The translations under genes and the position numbers were made by a program. Below are positions 5,909-8,603 of a DNA stretch of 8,603 nucleotides, piece by piece. The DNA is from Gammaproteobacteria bacterium (GTDB lineage Bacteria; Pseudomonadota; Gammaproteobacteria; Methylococcales; UBA2780): assembly GCA_003646305.1 (NCBI GenBank), contig QNFJ01000085.1, positions 1 through 8,603 of the forward strand, read 5' to 3'. The notes below the pieces were generated by a model. It had not been told where the DNA came from. It saw nothing but the letters and a program-made list of their open reading frames with translations, and searched no databases. Numbering within the stretch: position 1 is the stretch's first letter; each line of letters begins with the position of its first letter.

Positions 5909-7603
5909 TCAGATCACTCCATGCTTGGGCTCAGCTGACGCCATTGACGGGGAAGATTGGTATGCCGGCAAACTCATCGGTGTTAATGTCCCATTTTCCA
6001 GTAAAAACTGTTCATCACAGAGCCGCAAAAAAGAGGGTCGATGAGAGATAATCACCATCGTCTTTTTTCCCTGTAATTTTTTCAAAATCTCTGTCAATTT
6101 CTGGTCATTCTTTAAATCAAAATTTGCGTTCGCGTCGTCAAGAAAAATAATCTTCGGATAGCCAACCAGTGACCTGATCATAATAATTTTCTGCCTAACA
6201 CCTTCGGGCAAAGAATCCTTTGATGCTCCACCAATAACGGTATCCAATCCATTTGGTAGTTTGGATATAATTTCATTGAGACCAAGTACGTTAGAAATCT
6301 CAATAGCCTGTTCTACCGCCTCGCCCTCTCTGTAAAGCGTCATGTTCTCGAGAAGAGTCCCTTCAAAAAGGACACCATGCTGAGGAATTATTCCTATCTG
6401 AGAGCGCAAATACTCGGCGTTAAAGTCTGTGAGGTTATGTCCATCTATCTCAATAACACCGCTGTCAGGCTGGATAAAACCAGACATCAAAGAGATAAGC
6501 GTACTTTTTCCTGCTCCATTGCGCCCTGTAATTGCGACGGATGAACCGGCCTTAATTGATAGTGAAAGATGGTTAATCACATTCTCTTCCTGCCCCGGGT
6601 ACTTAAAGCAAATATCACGCACTTCGATGTTTCCTTCAAACTGACCCTCATTGCAGATCTCACCCGATTCTTCGCGATGCAAAGAAAATAGTTCATTCAC
6701 TTTTTGAAGTGCTAAACGCACAGACTGGAACTGAGTCCAAACACCCATCGCTCGTAAACCTGGCTGAAGCACTCTGCTTGTCAACATAGTTCCAGCGGCT
6801 AGCGCACCCAACGTCAGTTCACCACTAACCACATAGAGACTACCAATCCCCACAAAACTGACAACAGCCAATTGGGAAAATGTCGCACCAACACCCTGAA
6901 CAATGCTATTTAATTTACTTAATTCAAAGATGCTTTCAGCGGATTGCAATTGAAGCTTTTCATACCGCCTCTGCATAAAAGGCTCCATTGCCATTGATTT
7001 TACGGTGTGAAGACCCTGTAAAATTTCAATCACAAAATTTCGCTTCCGATCCTCCATTTCTGACTGCTTAATCAGGGCGTGATGGAGCTTCTTACCTGTT
7101 AAAGCAGAAACCAGAATGAAAATAACCAGGAGAACAAGGGGAACTCCTACCAACGGACCTGCAATAACAATAATCAACGCAAGGTAAATAAAGACAAAAG
7201 GCAGATCGATTAAAAGTAAGATCGATTGCCCCGAGTAAAACTCCTGGATCTTCTCAAGTGCCTGAATTTTATCGATGTAATATCCCGCAGGCTTACCATC
7301 AAAATTCAACGTATCTGAATGCAGAATAATATCCATCGCATCCATACTGGCCGCATGATCAAATTGAGCACTATCCCAGCTTAAGACCGCTGATCGCAAC
7401 GTTTTCAGAAGACAATCCAGAATAATAACAACAACCATTCCAACCATTAATGCTAAAAAAGTGTCAGTCGCCTGAGAGGGAATGATGCGATCATAAAATT
7501 GCAGAATAACAATGGGTAAGGCTAACGCCAGTATGTTAATCGCAAGAGAAGAGGCTAAAACTTCCGGCTTGCGCCATCCTGTAGGCAAAGTAAAAGTTTG
7601 CAT
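5909..7603 (-). CDS. ABC half-transporter, type I secretion, with degenerate ATPase motifs (ABC1)
   Basis: First gene of the export operon; 564 residues from Met at 7603-7601, numbered from there. I prefer this start because AGGAAG (7619-7614) precedes it. The frame stays open to an ATG at 7657-7655 (582 residues), which lacks a ribosome site. There is no C39-like domain: the membrane domain begins at once (hydrophobic segments near 14-37, 46-66, 127-168 and 240-279). The ATPase domain has Walker A GRNGAGKST (K366), Q-loop Q408 and H-loop SHRP (H521). The signature reads LPEGVRQ (465-471) instead of LSGGQRQ. Walker B is IIFLDDAN, with Asp490 where the catalytic Glu belongs, and the D-loop is NFD. 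The membrane domain resembles LapB/PrtD-type exporters. The gene is followed after three bases by ABC2, so the two are probably made together as a heterodimer. Confidence 0.9.
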   Translation of the reverse strand: MQTFTLPTGWRKPEVLASSLAINILALALPIVILQFYDRIIPSQATDTFLALMVGMVVVIILDCLLKTLRSAVLSWDSAQFDHAASMDAMDIILHSDTLNFDGKPAGYYIDKIQALEKIQEFYSGQSILLLIDLPFVFIYLALIIVIAGPLVGVPLVLLVIFILVSALTGKKLHHALIKQSEMEDRKRNFVIEILQGLHTVKSMAMEPFMQRRYEKLQLQSAESIFELSKLNSIVQGVGATFSQLAVVSFVGIGSLYVVSGELTLGALAAGTMLTSRVLQPGLRAMGVWTQFQSVRLALQKVNELFSLHREESGEICNEGQFEGNIEVRDICFKYPGQEENVINHLSLSIKAGSSVAITGRNGAGKSTLISLMSGFIQPDSGVIEIDGHNLTDFNAEYLRSQIGIIPQHGVLFEGTLLENMTLYREGEAVEQAIEISNVLGLNEIISKLPNGLDTVIGGASKDSLPEGVRQKIIMIRSLVGYPKIIFLDDANANFDLKNDQKLTEILKKLQGKKTMVIISHRPSFLRLCDEQFLLENGTLTPMSLPAYQSSPSMASAEPKHGVI

Positions 7604-7613
7604 TGATCTATTG

Positions 7614-7619
7614 CTTCCT
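7614..7619 (-). promoter_or_regulatory. Ribosome binding site favouring the shorter ABC1 start
   Basis: AGGAAG on the minus strand lies ten bases before ATG 7603-7601. The upstream in-frame ATG at 7657 is preceded only by AT-rich sequence, so this site is the main reason for choosing the 564-residue form. Confidence 0.5.
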
Positions 7620-7731
7620 AAGCTAAAAGTAACCAGACAACTCCTGATAGAAATCATCGATAAATATGAGGTTAGTCACAAATCCAAAAAAAACAATAAG
7701 TTCAAGAAGAATAAACCACCCACTCAGTAGG

Positions 7732-7747
7732 TGTGAAGCACATCACA
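7732..7747. promoter_or_regulatory. CRP/Vfr-type binding palindrome
   Basis: TGTGA-AGCACA-TCACA is an exact match to both half-sites of the E. coli CRP (Pseudomonas Vfr) consensus with the normal six-base spacer. It lies 95 bases before the cargo ATG and 128 bases before the preferred ABC1 ATG, so one bound dimer could act on both promoters. Its centre is about 42-45 bases upstream of the start expected from the candidate promoter at 7749-7777, close to a class II activator position. The base pattern is certain; binding is inferred. Confidence 0.6.
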
Positions 7748-7748
7748 A

Positions 7749-7777
7749 ATCACAACGATTCCCAAAACTTCTATAAA
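7749..7777 (+). promoter_or_regulatory. Candidate promoter of the cargo gene
   Basis: ATCACA (7749-7754, four of six to the -35 consensus) and TATAAA (7772-7777, five of six to -10) are separated by 17 bases. The palindrome at 7732-7747 ends just before this -35, as at CRP-dependent promoters with poor -35 boxes. A second TATAAG at 7804-7809 has no good -35 and is less likely. Confidence 0.4.
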
Positions 7778-7831
7778 TGATGATCAATACTTGCCGTTAT
7801 CCATATAAGAATTAATTGCGCTTAAAAAAAC

Positions 7832-7836
7832 AAAGG
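7832..7836 (+). promoter_or_regulatory. Ribosome binding site of the cargo gene
   Basis: AAAGG ends six bases before ATG 7843, which supports this start for the large open frame. Confidence 0.6.
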
Positions 7837-7842
7837 CCTGAT

Positions 7843-8603
7843 ATGTCAGAAGAAAATAAAACAATAGACGCACGCAAAGAGGCAACCGAAAGCCTGTTTA
7901 ACCTAGACCGTGTTGAACACGCTAAAATTGACAAACCTTTTGAACCAGGTCTGGGAAAGACAAGCTATGACGAAGAACACTCGCTGCAACATATTTTCAT
8001 GGAAAAAGAAAATGACCATGATGCAGCGCCCGTTTTTGTAGGTGGAAATACCGATGACATCGAATATTCAAATGAAAAAACAACACCGCCAGTCAGTGCG
8101 GATAATCAGAGAAATTCTCTTGATGAGAGAAATTATGATGTTTCTATCTCAGTTTCAGAAACAAATAACATCCCAACTACACAATCAGATAATAACAATC
8201 CACTAAACAGAAATGCATTTGTTAAGCAGGAAGCCACTTTAAACAACGATCCATCAGGCACAGAAAACAGTCTAGCAAGCAAATCAACCGAAACAACGAT
8301 AACCCAAAACAATAATCAAGCCACTCACGCTCCTTCCTCTGACGCTATTGAACAATTACATGAAAATAGCAACGAGTACATTACCCCAGAACACTTAGAT
8401 AGCCGTATCGATTTACCTATAACTTCTGCTGAGCCAGAAAACACAGAGAAGACCAGTACCGAAGAGGCCAAAGCTGCCGAAGAGGCCAAAGCTGCCGCAG
8501 AAGCGAAAGCTGCTGAAGAGGCCAAAGCTGCTGAAGAGGCCAAAGCTGCCGAAGAAGCCAAAGCTGCTGAAGAAGCCAAAGCTGCTGAAGAAGCCAAAGC
8601 TGC
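7843..8603 (+). CDS. N-terminus of a large acidic, repeat-bearing protein, likely type I secretion cargo (cut by window edge)
   Basis: An open frame from ATG 7843 with no stop before the window end: 253 complete codons plus two bases. I do not recognise the family. Residues 1-206 are hydrophilic and acidic, rich in Asn, Thr, Ser, Glu and Asp, with no signal peptide or membrane segment. They start MSEENKTIDARKEATESLFN and look mostly disordered. From residue 207 the protein becomes tandem EEAKAA hexapeptides, eight copies before the cut, which should form a charged, alanine-rich helix. The lack of a Sec signal, and the position head-to-head with a type I exporter, suggest secretion through that exporter using a C-terminal signal not seen here. 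It may be a giant adhesin or RTX-like protein. A TolA-like protein is an alternative, but the TolA N-terminal membrane anchor is missing. Confidence 0.75.
   Translation, partial: MSEENKTIDARKEATESLFNLDRVEHAKIDKPFEPGLGKTSYDEEHSLQHIFMEKENDHDAAPVFVGGNTDDIEYSNEKTTPPVSADNQRNSLDERNYDVSISVSETNNIPTTQSDNNNPLNRNAFVKQEATLNNDPSGTENSLASKSTETTITQNNNQATHAPSSDAIEQLHENSNEYITPEHLDSRIDLPITSAEPENTEKTSTEEAKAAEEAKAAAEAKAAEEAKAAEEAKAAEEAKAAEEAKAAEEAKA
8461..8603 (+). repeat. Tandem 18-bp repeat encoding EEAKAA
   Basis: Eight head-to-tail units of 18 bases (the last lacks one base at the window end), in frame with the cargo protein. Seven encode Glu-Glu-Ala-Lys-Ala-Ala, and the third (8497-8514) encodes Ala-Glu-Ala-Lys-Ala-Ala. 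Differences between units are mostly GAG/GAA and GCC/GCT third-base changes. The two full units 8551-8586 are identical, and the partial last unit matches them as far as it goes, so there has been recent duplication. The array continues past the edge. Confidence 0.97.

Larger units (their letters stand above)
7604..7842. promoter_or_regulatory. Divergent control region between export operon and cargo gene
   Basis: This gap between the operon start and the plus-strand cargo gene must carry both promoters. It is AT-rich and holds a CRP-type palindrome and a plausible cargo promoter, listed separately. On the minus strand I see no strong -35/-10 pair. TTGTGA with GATGAT 17 bases downstream (7682 to about 7654) is a weak candidate, and it would put the transcript start after the longer ABC1 start codon. 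No RNA gene is recognised. Confidence 0.6.

Noticed and set aside
7655..7657. Longer ABC1 start giving 582 residues
   Set aside because: No ribosome site precedes it, and the extra 18 residues do not resemble the family; the start at 7603 has AGGAAG. The longer form is not excluded.
8325..8597. Minus-strand open frame encoding Ala/Ser-rich repeats (MASSAALASS...)
   Set aside because: It is the antisense reading of the 18-bp EEAKAA array; repeats whose length is a multiple of three often stay open in other frames. No ribosome site was seen.
8461..8603. CRISPR-like or non-coding tandem repeat
   Set aside because: Units abut with no spacers and keep the reading frame, so this is a coding tandem repeat.

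Overview
The window looks like a chromosomal segment from a gammaproteobacterium. The first part keeps the cysS / ppiB / lpxH neighbourhood known from Escherichia coli, with cysS divergent from ppiB-lpxH. The DNA is AT-leaning, and the second half is a large surface or secretion locus of the kind common in marine Oceanospirillales-like bacteria. That genus-level guess is inference only.

Layout: (1) 1-798, minus strand: N-terminal 266 codons of cysteinyl-tRNA synthetase, cut by the window edge just before its KMSKS loop. (2) 799-956: divergent intergenic region. On the cysS side it holds a possible attenuator: a six-codon ORF (MFSCCL) with tandem Cys codons lying in the 5' arm of a hairpin followed by a short T run. 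(3) 957-1562, plus strand: a PpiB-type cyclophilin with an added signal peptide. (4) 1577-1605: a perfect 11-bp inverted repeat. (5) 1633-2355, plus strand: lpxH (lipid A synthesis), which must start at TTG. (6) 2352-7603, minus strand: a tight three-gene operon, in transcription order a C39-less ABC half-transporter (ABC1), an ABC half-transporter with a dead C39-like domain (ABC2), and an HlyD-type membrane fusion protein. (7) 7604-7842: divergent control region with a perfect TGTGA-N6-TCACA CRP/Vfr-type palindrome. (8) 7843-8603 and beyond, plus strand: start of a protein without a signal peptide. It has an acidic, probably disordered N-terminus, then tandem EEAKAA hexapeptides running off the window.

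The second half reads as a type I secretion locus with two different ABC proteins, facing its likely substrate. The design recalls the four-component RtxB/RtxD/RtxE-TolC system for MARTX toxins. Both ABC proteins lack the LSGGQ signature (LPEGV in ABC1, YPPGF in ABC2), and ABC1 also has Asp in place of the catalytic Glu. If they pair, one ATP site (ABC2 Walker A/B with ABC1 signature) stays near-normal and the other is badly degenerate. No outer-membrane TolC-like gene is present in the window. The exporter pair with its facing cargo is the most interesting system here; the cysS leader is the most interesting small element.
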